The position numbers and the translations under genes are program-made. Below are positions 1-8,052 of a stretch of 23,818 nt of DNA, one piece after another; the first letter of the stretch is position 1, and every line of letters starts with the position of its first letter. The stretch spans positions 1 through 23,818 of the forward strand of contig CALCIB010000271.1 of NCBI GenBank assembly GCA_937907525.1, read 5' to 3'. The stretch comes from an uncultured Planctomycetales bacterium. Lineage in GTDB: Bacteria > Planctomycetota > Planctomycetia > Isosphaerales > Isosphaeraceae. A model generated the notes under the pieces. The model saw nothing but the letters and a program-made list of their open reading frames with translations, searched no databases and was not told where the DNA came from.

Positions 1-1016
1 AGGAATACCTGCTCAAGCCGATGAACTGCCCGCACCACATCCAGATCTTCGCCGCCCAGCCGCGGAGCTATCGCGACCTCCCGTTGCGGCTGGCCGAGTT
101 CGGCACGGTGTACCGCTACGAGCAGTCGGGCGAGCTCTCCGGCATGACCCGCGTCCGCGGCTTCACCCAGGACGACGCCCACCTGTTTTGCACCCACGAG
201 CAGGTCCGCGGCGAGTTCCGCTCGACCATGGAATTGACCCAGTTCGTCCTGAACTCGCTGGGGCTGAACGACTACAAGCTCCGCCTCTCCAAGCACGACC
301 CCGACGACCCCAAGTACCAGGGTGCCGCCGGCGACGTCTGGCGCCGCGCCGAGGCGGACATCCGCGCCGTGCTCGACGAGATGAAGCTTCCCTACGAGGA
401 GGCGGCCGGCGAGGCGGCCTTCTACGGCCCCAAGGCCGACTTCATCGTCCGCGACTGCATCGGCCGCCAGTGGCAGTTGGGGACGGTGCAACTCGACTAC
501 GTCCTGCCCGAGCGGTTCGGCCTGGAGTACGTCGGCGCCGACAACCACCCGCATACGCCGGTGATGATCCATCGCGCGCCGTTCGGCAGCATGGAGCGGT
601 TCATGGGGATCCTGATCGAGCACTTCGCCGGGGCGTTCCCGCTCTGGCTGGCGCCGGAGCAGGTCCGCGTCCTGCCGATCTCCGACAAGACCGCCGCCTA
701 CGCCGAGACCGTCCTGAACCGCCTGACCGACGCCGGGATCCGGGCGACGCTGGACCACCGCCCGGAGAAGGTCGGCGCCAAGATCCGCGACGCCCAGTTG
801 CAAAAGGTGCCGGTGATGTTCGTCGTCGGCCCCAAGGAGGCCGAGGCCGGGGCCGTCGCCTACCGCGACCGCCACGAGGGCGACCTCGGCGTCATGGGGC
901 TCGACGACGCGATCGCCCGCGTCCGGAGGGAGGACGCCGAGCGCGTCTTCCACCAGGCCGCCCCGCTCGCGCCGGCGGCGGTCGGCGACGACTCCGGGGA
1001 AAAGCATGAGTATTGA
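1..1016 (+). CDS. thrS: Threonyl-tRNA synthetase, C-terminal part (truncated by window start)
   Basis: This enzyme charges tRNA-Thr with threonine in the cytoplasm. The open frame runs from base 3 to the TGA at 1014-1016, so the N-terminal editing region and part of the catalytic core lie outside the window. Class II synthetase motif 2 is visible (YRYEQSGELSGMTRVRGF), and motif 3 appears as HRAPFGSMERF. The zinc-site residues of ThrRS would include the Cys and His of MNCPHH near the left edge. The anticodon-binding domain follows, starting around APEQVRVLPIS. The C-terminus carries an extra charged tail of about 30 residues. The stop overlaps the start of the next gene by 11 bases, which suggests co-transcription. 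The family assignment is secure; the real start cannot be seen. Confidence 0.97.
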   Translation, partial: EYLLKPMNCPHHIQIFAAQPRSYRDLPLRLAEFGTVYRYEQSGELSGMTRVRGFTQDDAHLFCTHEQVRGEFRSTMELTQFVLNSLGLNDYKLRLSKHDPDDPKYQGAAGDVWRRAEADIRAVLDEMKLPYEEAAGEAAFYGPKADFIVRDCIGRQWQLGTVQLDYVLPERFGLEYVGADNHPHTPVMIHRAPFGSMERFMGILIEHFAGAFPLWLAPEQVRVLPISDKTAAYAETVLNRLTDAGIRATLDHRPEKVGAKIRDAQLQKVPVMFVVGPKEAEAGAVAYRDRHEGDLGVMGLDDAIARVRREDAERVFHQAAPLAPAAVGDDSGEKHEY

Positions 1017-1989
1017 TCCGACCGACGTCCCGATCGGCGAGCGCGAGGTCCGCGACGCGGTCGAACGCCTCAAGCCCTGGGCCCACGTCACGCCGGTGAT
1101 GACCTCGCGGACGCTCGACGCCCGCGCGGGTTGTTCGGTCTTCCTCAAGTGCGAGAACCTTCAGCGCGTCGGCGCGTTCAAGTTCCGCGGGGCGATGAAC
1201 GCGCTTTTGCAACTGGACGAGAAGGCGCGCGGCAAGGGGGTCGTGACCCACTCCTCCGGCAACCACGGCCAGGCGTTGGCGTTGGCGGGTTCGCTCCTGA
1301 AAGCGCCGGTGACGGTGGTGGTCCCGAACTCCGCGCCGGCGATCAAGCAAGCGGCGATGAAAGGCTACGGCGCGACGATCCGCCTCTGCGAGCCGACCCT
1401 GGCGGCGCGCGAGGCCGCCGTCGCCGAGGTGGTCGCCAGCGCCGGGTCGACCTTGATCCACCCGTTCGACGACTGGAACGTGATCGCCGGCCAGGCGACC
1501 GCGGCGTGGGAGTTGCTCGACCAGGCCGGCCCGCTCGACGCGGTGATCGTCCCGGTCGGCGGCGGCGGGTTAATCTCCGGGACGGCGATCGCCGTGAAGG
1601 CGCGGTCGCCGGAAACCCTGGTGATCGGCGTCGAGCCCGAGCGCGCCGACGACGCCCGGCGGTCGCTGATCTCCGGCGAGATCGAGCCCTCCGGCGACCC
1701 CCGGACCATCGCCGACGGCCTGCGCACCAGCCTGGGCAAGCGCCCGTTCGCCGTGATCTCGCGGCTCGTCGACCGGATCGAAACGGCAAGCGAATCGGGA
1801 ATCATCGACGCCGCGCGGTTCCTCTGGGAACGGTTGAAGATCGTCGTGGAGCCCTCAAGCGCGGTGGTCGTCGCGCCGATTTTGGAACATCGGATCGGCC
1901 TGGAGGGCCGTCGCGCGGGCGCGATCCTCTCCGGCGGCAACGTCGACCTTTCCCCGTTCTTCGACGCCCTGGCGGCGAAGTGGCTGTAG
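1006..1989 (+). CDS. Fold-type II PLP-dependent threonine/serine dehydratase (or serine racemase-like)
   Basis: This 327-residue protein has the hallmarks of the threonine dehydratase/serine racemase family, which deaminates Thr or Ser to a 2-oxo acid. Lys59 in GAFKFRGA should bind PLP. SGNHG (84-88) should hold the substrate carboxylate, GGGG (185-188) the PLP phosphate, and SGGN (309-312) the pyridine-ring region. There is no C-terminal ACT domain, so it resembles the short catabolic or racemase-like forms rather than allosteric biosynthetic IlvA. The ATG at 1006 lies inside the end of thrS, with a modest GGGGA at 996-1000. A threonine-charging enzyme followed directly by a possible threonine-degrading enzyme may be meaningful or incidental. 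Substrate choice (Thr, Ser, phenylserine, racemisation) cannot be settled from sequence. Confidence 0.92.
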   Translation: MSIDPTDVPIGEREVRDAVERLKPWAHVTPVMTSRTLDARAGCSVFLKCENLQRVGAFKFRGAMNALLQLDEKARGKGVVTHSSGNHGQALALAGSLLKAPVTVVVPNSAPAIKQAAMKGYGATIRLCEPTLAAREAAVAEVVASAGSTLIHPFDDWNVIAGQATAAWELLDQAGPLDAVIVPVGGGGLISGTAIAVKARSPETLVIGVEPERADDARRSLISGEIEPSGDPRTIADGLRTSLGKRPFAVISRLVDRIETASESGIIDAARFLWERLKIVVEPSSAVVVAPILEHRIGLEGRRAGAILSGGNVDLSPFFDALAAKWL

Positions 1990-2039
1990 AATCGAATCGG
2001 GACTTCTGGAAAGACGACCGCGGCCGCCGGAGGAACGCC

Positions 2040-2300
2040 ATGACCGTCAGTTTTGAATTACCCCGGACGATCATGGACCAGGCGGCCGGGGCCGACCTGT
2101 CGGCCAAGGCCAAGGAAGCGCTCCTCGTCGAGTTGTACCGCGAGGGAAGGATCACCCGGCATCAACTGGGATCGGCGCTCGACCTGGACGACTACGAGGC
2201 CGACGGCCTGCTGAAGCGATACGGGGTCGACTCCGATGTGACGATCGCGGAATTCGTGGAGCAACGGGCCCTCTCCCGACGAAGGAGCGCTCATGTCTGA
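2040..2300 (+). CDS. UPF0175-like small protein (putative antitoxin)
   Basis: This 86-residue protein begins at an ATG preceded by a good Shine-Dalgarno (CCGGAGGA, ending about 5 bases upstream). The central stretch with LYREGRITRHQLGSAL followed by a predicted helix and LLKRYGV matches the UPF0175 pattern. In that family a short N-terminal strand precedes a helix-turn-helix-like segment recognising DNA, and members often act as antitoxins beside a PIN-like (DUF3368) toxin. Here the following gene overlaps by 8 bases but does not look like a PIN protein. The gene sits 50 bases after the dehydratase stop and may be read in the same transcript. Family membership is by pattern recognition only; the antitoxin role is inferred. 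Confidence 0.7.
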   Translation: MTVSFELPRTIMDQAAGADLSAKAKEALLVELYREGRITRHQLGSALDLDDYEADGLLKRYGVDSDVTIAEFVEQRALSRRRSAHV

Positions 2301-2901
2301 CGTACTTATCGACGCGCTGACGGACTCCTACGTCGGGGAGGCCCGCGCGGCGGCCTCGTTTCGGGCGCGGTTGAGGGCCGAAGCGATGGCGGACCAGGTC
2401 GCGGCGGCCGAGGCCGACGCGGTCGCGACCTTGAGACACGTCGTCCGCTCCATGAACGACGTCCTCGCGGCCCTCCGGCGGGGCGAGTCCGCCTGGCGTT
2501 CCGCCGTGTACGCGGGGGACGCCGCGTATGCCGTCGCCGATGACGCGATCCGCGTCACGGGATATCGGCGTTGGGCCGAATCGGCCCGGCTGATCGCGGC
2601 GGAAGCCGAGTCGTTCGAGGCGTCGGGACGACCCGTCCCCGGCGTCGAGGAGTTGCGGCATGGCATCGACATGACGACCCCCCTCGACCGGCCCGACGTC
2701 CGGCTCATCGACCTTCCCCGCGTCGGCCTGGAGACCGACCCGGCGACGCTCCGGGTCCGTCCGCTGGCGGAATGGCTCGCCGAACACCCGGAATCCGCCG
2801 AGCGCGTCCGCGACGACGAGGACGCGCGGCCACTGTCCGAATACCTCTCGTCGCGCGGCTCATGGGCTACCGCGGGGGCGGCAGGTTGGAGAGGGCGTTG
2901 A
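2293..2901 (+). CDS. Unrecognised 202-residue protein, possible partner of the UPF0175-like protein
   Basis: I do not recognise this family. The ATG lies inside the end of the preceding small gene (8-base overlap), so translation is probably coupled. Residues 1 to about 125 are Ala/Arg/Glu-rich and likely almost all helical, with no transmembrane segment or signal peptide. The second half is less helical and has a proline-containing stretch (DRPDVRLIDLPRVG) and an acidic region. No Cys pairs or catalytic motif stand out. The last 35 bases overlap the 3' end of the convergent gene, so the final residues (about ATAGAAGWRGR) may be poorly conserved. Position after a putative antitoxin makes a partner role conceivable, but nothing in the sequence proves it. 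Confidence 0.6.
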   Translation: MSDVLIDALTDSYVGEARAAASFRARLRAEAMADQVAAAEADAVATLRHVVRSMNDVLAALRRGESAWRSAVYAGDAAYAVADDAIRVTGYRRWAESARLIAAEAESFEASGRPVPGVEELRHGIDMTTPLDRPDVRLIDLPRVGLETDPATLRVRPLAEWLAEHPESAERVRDDEDARPLSEYLSSRGSWATAGAAGWRGR

Positions 2902-4075
2902 GGATTTTGTCCCGGATTCGGGAGAAGGCGTCCTCGTACAGCAGGCGTTCGGCCTCGTCGCTTCGGCCGTCGGTCAGGGCCAGGCGGCTGACGGTGAAGG
3001 ACGAGGCGCCGTGCGTATCCAGGCCGCTCCGGGCGTTGGGGACGGTCCTCCAGAGTTCGCCGCCGGGGCCCGTCAGGGTCAGCGCGGCGTCGATCCGCGT
3101 GAGTCGGTTTTGGGTTTGGAGGTAGGTCCCCTCGAACGACTCGCGGATCGCCAGGGAGAGGCGATACGGCGGGTTCGTCCAAAGCTCGCTCCAGCGCGCC
3201 CGCGGCGGCAGGTATCCCCTGGAGCGGAGGGCCGCGACGAGGGGGCCGTGGAGGGCCTCGTCGTAGCGCGCGCTCGCGTCGCGGACGTGGACGCCCGACT
3301 CGACGGTCAGGGCCGCGCCGCGGCGGGCGGCCAATCGCTTGGCGATCGCCTTGAAGCGGTCGACGGCCGCCTCCCGCGCGGGGGAAGGGAGTTGGACGGC
3401 CAGGTCGACGGCTTTCTCGCAGGCGTCGAACGCGGCGGACGGGTCGGAGTCACCCTGGGCGCGTGTCGCCAGGTCCTCCAGCCAGCGGGCCAGCGTCGCG
3501 TCGAAGCGGGTTCGGACGTCGCCGCGGAGCGGGGCGAGGTCGCGATCGGTGGTGACGCGGGCGACCAGGTCGAGCCAGCCGCCAAGCGCCCGCGAGTCCG
3601 GACTATCGGCGGCGAGGCGCTGAAGCGCGGCCCGGGCGTCGCGGCGGGCCAAGTCGCGGCGACGATCCCGGATCGCGGCGGGGGCCTCGGGGAGGTCGTC
3701 GTCGGCGATCGCCATCGCCAGGGCGGTGTCCAGGTCCAGGAGGGCCGGCTCGACGCGGCCGGCGGTCTCGTGGGCGCGGGAGGACGCGATCAAGCGTTGG
3801 ATCGCGCCTCTCCGGATCGAGTGTTCGGCCTGAAGCAACGCCTGGACGGCGGCGGCGGTCACGAGGCCGACCACGCAAAGCGACGCGCCCCACCAGGCCC
3901 AGGCCCGCCACCGGGGTCGGTCGAACCGCTGGCGTTTCCAATCCCCCTCGACGCGGGGGAGGAAGGGGACTTCGACGAGGGTGTCGCAGAACGAGCAGCG
4001 CGCCTGGCGCCCTGGGCCGGGCGTCGGGGCCTTGACTTCGTGTCCGCAGTTCGGACAGGCGAATTCGCCGTCCAT
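2867..4075 (-). CDS. Zinc-ribbon, single-pass membrane protein of unknown function
   Basis: The frame could extend upstream to 4246, but that would run into the neighbouring gene. The ATG at 4075 is preferred because the zinc ribbon begins there: CPNCG at residues 7-11 and CSFCD at 27-31, a C-x2-C / C-x2-C pair likely to bind zinc. A strongly hydrophobic segment follows (about residues 58-80, Trp-rich at its start), then a largely helical, Arg/Asp-rich region of about 320 residues with no recognised catalytic motif. The predicted topology is a cytoplasmic zinc ribbon with a large domain on the other side of the membrane. Length from this start is 402 residues. It lies 86 bases downstream of the hydrolase-like gene on the same strand. 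Function unknown. Confidence 0.75.
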   Translation of the reverse strand: MDGEFACPNCGHEVKAPTPGPGRQARCSFCDTLVEVPFLPRVEGDWKRQRFDRPRWRAWAWWGASLCVVGLVTAAAVQALLQAEHSIRRGAIQRLIASSRAHETAGRVEPALLDLDTALAMAIADDDLPEAPAAIRDRRRDLARRDARAALQRLAADSPDSRALGGWLDLVARVTTDRDLAPLRGDVRTRFDATLARWLEDLATRAQGDSDPSAAFDACEKAVDLAVQLPSPAREAAVDRFKAIAKRLAARRGAALTVESGVHVRDASARYDEALHGPLVAALRSRGYLPPRARWSELWTNPPYRLSLAIRESFEGTYLQTQNRLTRIDAALTLTGPGGELWRTVPNARSGLDTHGASSFTVSRLALTDGRSDEAERLLYEDAFSRIRDKILNALSNLPPPR

Positions 4076-4161
4076 GTCGTGGGGGGCTCGCCAGGGCGTG
4101 GGGAGGGTGGTGTCTTCCTCCCCATCATACGCTTCCCCGAGGCGTCTGGGAACGAGCGAGC

Positions 4162-4947
4162 TTAGGCGAGGGGCTGATTCGTGCAGTGGTTCATGATCCA
4201 GGTGTCGACGTCCGCGAGCATGTCGGCGCCGAGGCGGTGGTTGCACGGATACGCCTGGAAGGCGACCTGAAGGCCGCCGGCTCGGAGGGTGGCGACGTCG
4301 CGATGGGCGTGGTCCAGGGGGACTCGCGAGTTCCAGGCGCCATGCACCGCCAGGACCGGGAAGCCGCGAAGGGCGTCGAAGCGGGCGAGGGCCTGGAAGT
4401 CGTCGGGGAGCCAGCCGTTGACCGCCACGACCCCGGCGAACCGCTCGGGGAAGCTCAGCCCCAGCCGGTAGGCGGCGGCCGCCCCCTCGCCGTGGCCCAC
4501 CAGGAAGATCCGCTCGGAGTGGACGTGCAGGAGGGCGCGGGTTTCCCGGATCGCCGCGAAGATCCCGTCCTCGAGACGGGTCATCGGCTCCGATTCCGGC
4601 TCCAGCAGGGCGCGTCGGAAGCGCTCGGCCGGGTCCATCGGCCGAGGCGCGCGGAACGCGCCGCGGCCCGGGGCGTCGAATTCCGAGCCCCAGGAGAAGC
4701 CGATCGAGCGGTCGCGTTTGTGGACCGGATGCGGCGCGCGAAGTCCCAGGCCGATGTAATTGCGACGGCTCACCGTCGGCATCGCGCGGACGAGTTGGTC
4801 CTCGTCGCCTCCCTTGCCGTGGAGCAGGACCAGGAGCGGGTATGCGTAGTTGGGCTCATACTGGCGCGGCAGGTAGTGACAGTCGACCAGCGCCGCCGAT
4901 TGCGAGCTCGCCAAGAAACCCCGCGCGTCGATCCGATCCTGGGCCAT
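4162..4947 (-). CDS. Alpha/beta-hydrolase of the phospholipase/carboxylesterase type, probably catalytically inactive
   Basis: The fold is recognisable: a strand leading to HGKGG (43-47, oxyanion region), the nucleophile-elbow region LVGHGEG (149-155), an acid-loop region HGAWNSRVP (202-210) and a terminal His in YPCNH (His237). In active esterases the elbow is G-x-S-x-G and the acid loop reads like HGTADPVVP. Here the Ser position is Gly153 and the Asp position is Asn206, so two of three triad residues appear lost while the fold is intact. The ATG at 4947 has GAGG 11-14 bases upstream and gives 261 residues. An upstream frame extension to 5064 has no good start signal. It may be a binding or scaffold pseudo-enzyme, or use another residue for catalysis. 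Confidence 0.85.
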   Translation of the reverse strand: MAQDRIDARGFLASSQSAALVDCHYLPRQYEPNYAYPLLVLLHGKGGDEDQLVRAMPTVSRRNYIGLGLRAPHPVHKRDRSIGFSWGSEFDAPGRGAFRAPRPMDPAERFRRALLEPESEPMTRLEDGIFAAIRETRALLHVHSERIFLVGHGEGAAAAYRLGLSFPERFAGVVAVNGWLPDDFQALARFDALRGFPVLAVHGAWNSRVPLDHAHRDVATLRAGGLQVAFQAYPCNHRLGADMLADVDTWIMNHCTNQPLA

Positions 4948-5063
4948 CGTAAAATCCTCGGTGAGCAAGACTTCGGGCAATGGGCGGCGGCGTCGCCCTC
5001 GACGGGGACCGGATGGCGGATCGGGTCGTCGCCCCTGCTCGCCAGGAACGCTCGGACCAAGCA

Positions 5064-5092
5064 AGCATAGCCCCGATCTTACCGCTCTTCAA
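5064..5092 (-). promoter_or_regulatory. Candidate sigma70-type promoter for the hydrolase-like gene
   Basis: On the minus strand TTGAAG (5092-5087) is followed after exactly 17 bases by TATGCT (5069-5064). It sits in the most AT-rich part of the gene-free stretch 4948-5244 and would give a leader of about 110 bases before the ATG at 4947. Apart from this and the hairpin at 5193-5217, I see nothing in that stretch. Confidence 0.4.
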
Positions 5093-5192
5093 TAAACCGC
5101 CTAGGTATTTTCCATTTTGGCTCAAGTTTCCCGAAGTGCGATCCGAGTCTCGACGGAATCGCGGAAATTCGGCGGGGTTGTGGCGAACGACG

Positions 5193-5217
5193 GCGATCCG
5201 TGGCCGCGGCGGATCGC
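5193..5217 (-). terminator. Hairpin downstream of the CARDB gene, possible terminator
   Basis: A perfect 8-base inverted repeat (GCGATCCG / CGGATCGC) encloses a 9-base loop, 28 bases after the stop of the CARDB gene in its reading direction. There is no clear T-tract, so intrinsic termination is uncertain; it could instead be an RNA-stabilising hairpin. Confidence 0.35.
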
Positions 5218-5244
5218 GCAAGGTTCGCGGTTTGGGCGGACTGG

Positions 5245-6822
5245 TTAGAAGATGTCCTTGAAGAAGTTGGCCACTTTCTTGGGGAAGACCGACAGCGAAT
5301 TATTGCCGCCGACCTTCGGCGGGGGGTGGCGGAACAGCTTCTTTTGAGGCGTCACCTGACCGGCGCGGGTGGCCGCGGCGGTCTGGGCGAGTTTGGCGGC
5401 CTTCTGATAGCGGGCGAGGGTGGGTCGATTGGCGTTGAGCAGGGTCTCGGGGTCGGGGGTGTTGGGGACGAAGGTGGAACCGTCGCTTCCCAGCAGCCGC
5501 AGCGAGACCGGCGCGGACGTCGCCGTGTTGTTGTTTTTGAAGGTCTCGTTGATGCCGTTCTCGGGGTCGGCGACGGCCACGATCTTGGCCTGGCCGATGC
5601 CGTCGAGGATGATGCCGGAGGGGAGCCGGCTGGGAAGGGTGACGGTCTGGGTGATCGGCTGGGAATAGCCCGGCGCCAGGCCCGGCACGATGGCGTCGCC
5701 CAGGAAGATGGTGCGGCCGGTGTTGCCGCTGGGGCCCGTCAGCAGGAACCGGACGCGGAACGGGCCGGGGTCGACCGTCCCCATGTTCTGCACGGCGGTG
5801 TTGACGTCGAAGTCGCCGCCCCAGACCAGGTCGCCCTTCGACGGCGAGACCGTGGCGACGGCCAGGTCCGGAAGGTCCTCGTGGGCGGGCGCCGCGGTCG
5901 CGTCGGCCGACAGGCTGATCCCGACGGTCGCCTGATCGATCCCGATCCCGCTGACGGCGTAGTGGGGGCCGACGGGGTTGGTCAGGAAGTCGGCGTCGGG
6001 GAGGATCGTCAGCGTGAATTGGTCGGCGCCGGTGGCGAGGAGCACCGGCGGAATCGCCGGCAGGGCGAACGACTTCTCGACGTTGACCGTCTGCCACGGC
6101 AGGATGGCCGGCACGGCGATGCTGCCGATGGTCACGTCCCAGCCGGTCCCCTGGTTGATCCCCGCGGGGGTGAGCACCACCTGCGCCCGGGTCGCCGGGG
6201 CCGCGCCGTAGGACTTGTTGGTGATCTGCGTCGTCACCGCCAGCGACTTGCCCCAGGTGGTCGCCGCCGGGTACGTCCCCACCGAGGTCGCCAGGAGCTG
6301 GGCCGGTTGCGCCGGCACGATCGAGACGACCGTCTGATCGTAGCCCGAACCGACTCCGGCGTTGTTCCGCTCGTTGGTCTCTGGGACCTGGTTATGGGGG
6401 TCGACCTTCAGCGACAGGTGCAGAAGCCCGTTGCCCGCCGCCATCCCCGGCACGGGGTTCGCCGGCAGGCGGACGGTGGCGGTGAACGGGATCGACTGGC
6501 CGGCGGCCAGGCCGTCGGGGATCGTCACGTCGCCCAGCGCCACGGACAGGCGATTGACCATGGGCCGGCCGCCGGCGAGGATCGCCACGTTGAACGGGCC
6601 CGCCGCGTCCCCCTCCCCCTGGTTGGTGACCTGGCCGGTGACCGTCACCGTGGAGCCCCAGTCGGCGCTCGGGACCGTCACCAGCGAGGAGCCGACGAGA
6701 TCGGGAAGGGCGTGTCCGGCGGCCGAGAGGACCTCGCGCTTCTCCAGGGAGTCGAATCGCAGGATGATCGGCCCGCGCCCCCAGGCGCGGCGACGTCCCT
6801 CGGATCGTCGCTTGTCGGACAT
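5245..6822 (-). CDS. Secreted CARDB-repeat protein with planctomycete LEPR-like N-terminal motif
   Basis: The 525-residue protein starts at an ATG with a very strong Shine-Dalgarno (GGAGGAGGA about 6 bases upstream). A frame extension to 6870 is therefore unnecessary. The basic N-terminus leads to SLEKREVLSA (LEKR at 26-29), a variant of the LEPR-type motif common near the start of planctomycete extracellular proteins. Three repeated beta-rich units follow, about 40-168, 173-305 and 317-442. The first and third start with a Leu-Pro-Asp-Leu pattern and carry N-rich ends (ETNERNNAG, NETFKNNN), typical of CARDB (cell-adhesion-related) domains. The tail (490-525) is basic. It is probably a surface or periplasmic adhesion or matrix protein; the export route is inferred. 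It has its own promoter candidate just upstream. Confidence 0.88.
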   Translation of the reverse strand: MSDKRRSEGRRRAWGRGPIILRFDSLEKREVLSAAGHALPDLVGSSLVTVPSADWGSTVTVTGQVTNQGEGDAAGPFNVAILAGGRPMVNRLSVALGDVTIPDGLAAGQSIPFTATVRLPANPVPGMAAGNGLLHLSLKVDPHNQVPETNERNNAGVGSGYDQTVVSIVPAQPAQLLATSVGTYPAATTWGKSLAVTTQITNKSYGAAPATRAQVVLTPAGINQGTGWDVTIGSIAVPAILPWQTVNVEKSFALPAIPPVLLATGADQFTLTILPDADFLTNPVGPHYAVSGIGIDQATVGISLSADATAAPAHEDLPDLAVATVSPSKGDLVWGGDFDVNTAVQNMGTVDPGPFRVRFLLTGPSGNTGRTIFLGDAIVPGLAPGYSQPITQTVTLPSRLPSGIILDGIGQAKIVAVADPENGINETFKNNNTATSAPVSLRLLGSDGSTFVPNTPDPETLLNANRPTLARYQKAAKLAQTAAATRAGQVTPQKKLFRHPPPKVGGNNSLSVFPKKVANFFKDIF

Positions 6823-6936
6823 GCTCGTCCTCCTCCATGAGAACGCCGCGCGACCGTCCCCGAACGCCACGGTGACCGGGGGGGGCGGGCCGGCTCTCTC
6901 GCTCGCTTTCGAACGGAACCCTTCCTGGGCGTGGGC

Positions 6937-6965
6937 AGGGTAGCCGCCGCGTCGACCCCGGTCAA
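6937..6965 (-). promoter_or_regulatory. Candidate promoter for the LEPR/CARDB gene
   Basis: On the minus strand TTGACC (6965-6960) and TACCCT (6942-6937) are separated by exactly 17 bases. The -35 overlaps the stop codon of the upstream Uma2-family gene. A start about 7 bases beyond the -10 gives a leader of roughly 108 bases before the ATG at 6822. Confidence 0.45.
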
Positions 6966-7846
6966 GACGGTTCGGCCGACGATCCGTTCGGTTTCCGGCC
7001 CTGCTCGCGTAGCGCCGCCCTGAGCCGCTCCAGCTCCTCGCGATCGGCCAGGGCGCGGCGCTCGGCCTCCGCGGCGCGGCGGTCGGCCTCGCCGGCGCGG
7101 CGGTCGGCCTCCAGAGCCCGTTCGCGATCCTCGCGGGCGCGGCGCTCCAGGATTTCGTTGCGGCGTTCGGCGTCCTTGCGGCGGCGACGCTCGACCTTGG
7201 CCAACCGGCGCATGGCGCGACGGTCCTTCATGACGTCCTGGACGTGCTGGAACGCTTCGCCGTCGGGACGACGCAACACCAGGGCGTTGTCGAACGGCGG
7301 CGTCTCGAACGTCACTTCCAACAGCGGGCTGGTCCAGCCGTCGGTCTCGGCGATCGGCTCCAACCCGGCGGCGCCGCGACGCCAGCCGTCGAACCGGCCG
7401 GCCGCCTCCTCGGGGAAGTAATAGTAGTATTCCTCGACTCCGCGGGCGTCGTAGAGCCGCCGCTTCCGATCCATCTCCTTCTCGCCGTTGCTGGGCGAGT
7501 GGATCTCGAAGACGACCTGCGGCGCGTGGCCCTCCAGCCATTCCTTGTAGGAGTGCCTGGGCGCCTTGGGTCGTCCGAACGCGACGAAGACGTCGGGCGC
7601 CACGCAGCGCCTGGCGTCGTCTTCGTCGAAGTACCAGAGCAGGTCGCAGGCGACCAGGACGTTGGGGCGGTCGCGATACAGGTCGTCGAGGCCCTCGGCG
7701 ATGGTGACCATCCACTTGTACTGGGTCTGGTTGTCCGCCATGGGTCGGCCGTCGCTGTCGGGAAAGTTCGGGTCGTGGGCGTCCCAGAACGGCGGATCCA
7801 AAAGGTCGAGCGTCTGTCGCGGGGGATCGTGTTTGGCGGTGCTCAC
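6962..7846 (-). CDS. Uma2-family (DUF820) PD-(D/E)xK nuclease-like protein with coiled-coil tail
   Basis: The 294-residue protein begins at a GTG with GGAGG about 8 bases upstream. Residues 40-185 show the Uma2 pattern: APDVFVAFG (Asp85), VVFEIHSPSN (Glu114), then DRKRRLYDARGVEEYYYYF, in which Lys128 and the YYYYF strand occupy the usual positions. The family has the restriction-endonuclease fold and is massively expanded in planctomycetes and cyanobacteria; its biological role is not settled. The catalytic-type residues look present. Residues 200-283 form a long charged coiled coil built on repeating Ala/Glu/Arg units (EADRRAGEADRRAAEAERRA), which suggests oligomerisation or binding to a partner. 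It lies divergent from the DedA gene. The 206-base gap at 7847-8052 holds no convincing promoter that I can see. Confidence 0.9.
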   Translation of the reverse strand: MSTAKHDPPRQTLDLLDPPFWDAHDPNFPDSDGRPMADNQTQYKWMVTIAEGLDDLYRDRPNVLVACDLLWYFDEDDARRCVAPDVFVAFGRPKAPRHSYKEWLEGHAPQVVFEIHSPSNGEKEMDRKRRLYDARGVEEYYYYFPEEAAGRFDGWRRGAAGLEPIAETDGWTSPLLEVTFETPPFDNALVLRRPDGEAFQHVQDVMKDRRAMRRLAKVERRRRKDAERRNEILERRAREDRERALEADRRAGEADRRAAEAERRALADREELERLRAALREQGRKPNGSSAEPS

Positions 7847-8052
7847 GATCGGGGCCTCCGAGCTTCGCCGCGCTTTGGTTCATGCGTACAGACGATTCTT
7901 AGCACAAGCGATCCCGCGCCGCCAGGGGATTCCGACGATCGCGAGCGTCGGGCGCGGGGAGGGGCCTCGACGGCCGGGCGTGGTTGTGATACCAGTGGTG
8001 AGGGGCGTGCCGGCGCCGGAGGCCCGGACGGGTCGGGAGTCAGGAGCCGAGC

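Noticed and set aside
5200..6840. A 546-codon open frame on the plus strand
   Set aside because: It is antisense to the CARDB gene, which has a strong ribosome site and domain repeats; this frame has neither.
7847..8052. Promoters between the divergent Uma2 and DedA genes
   Set aside because: Promoters must exist here, but the best matches (for example TTGTGC on the minus strand) lack a convincing -10 at the right distance.
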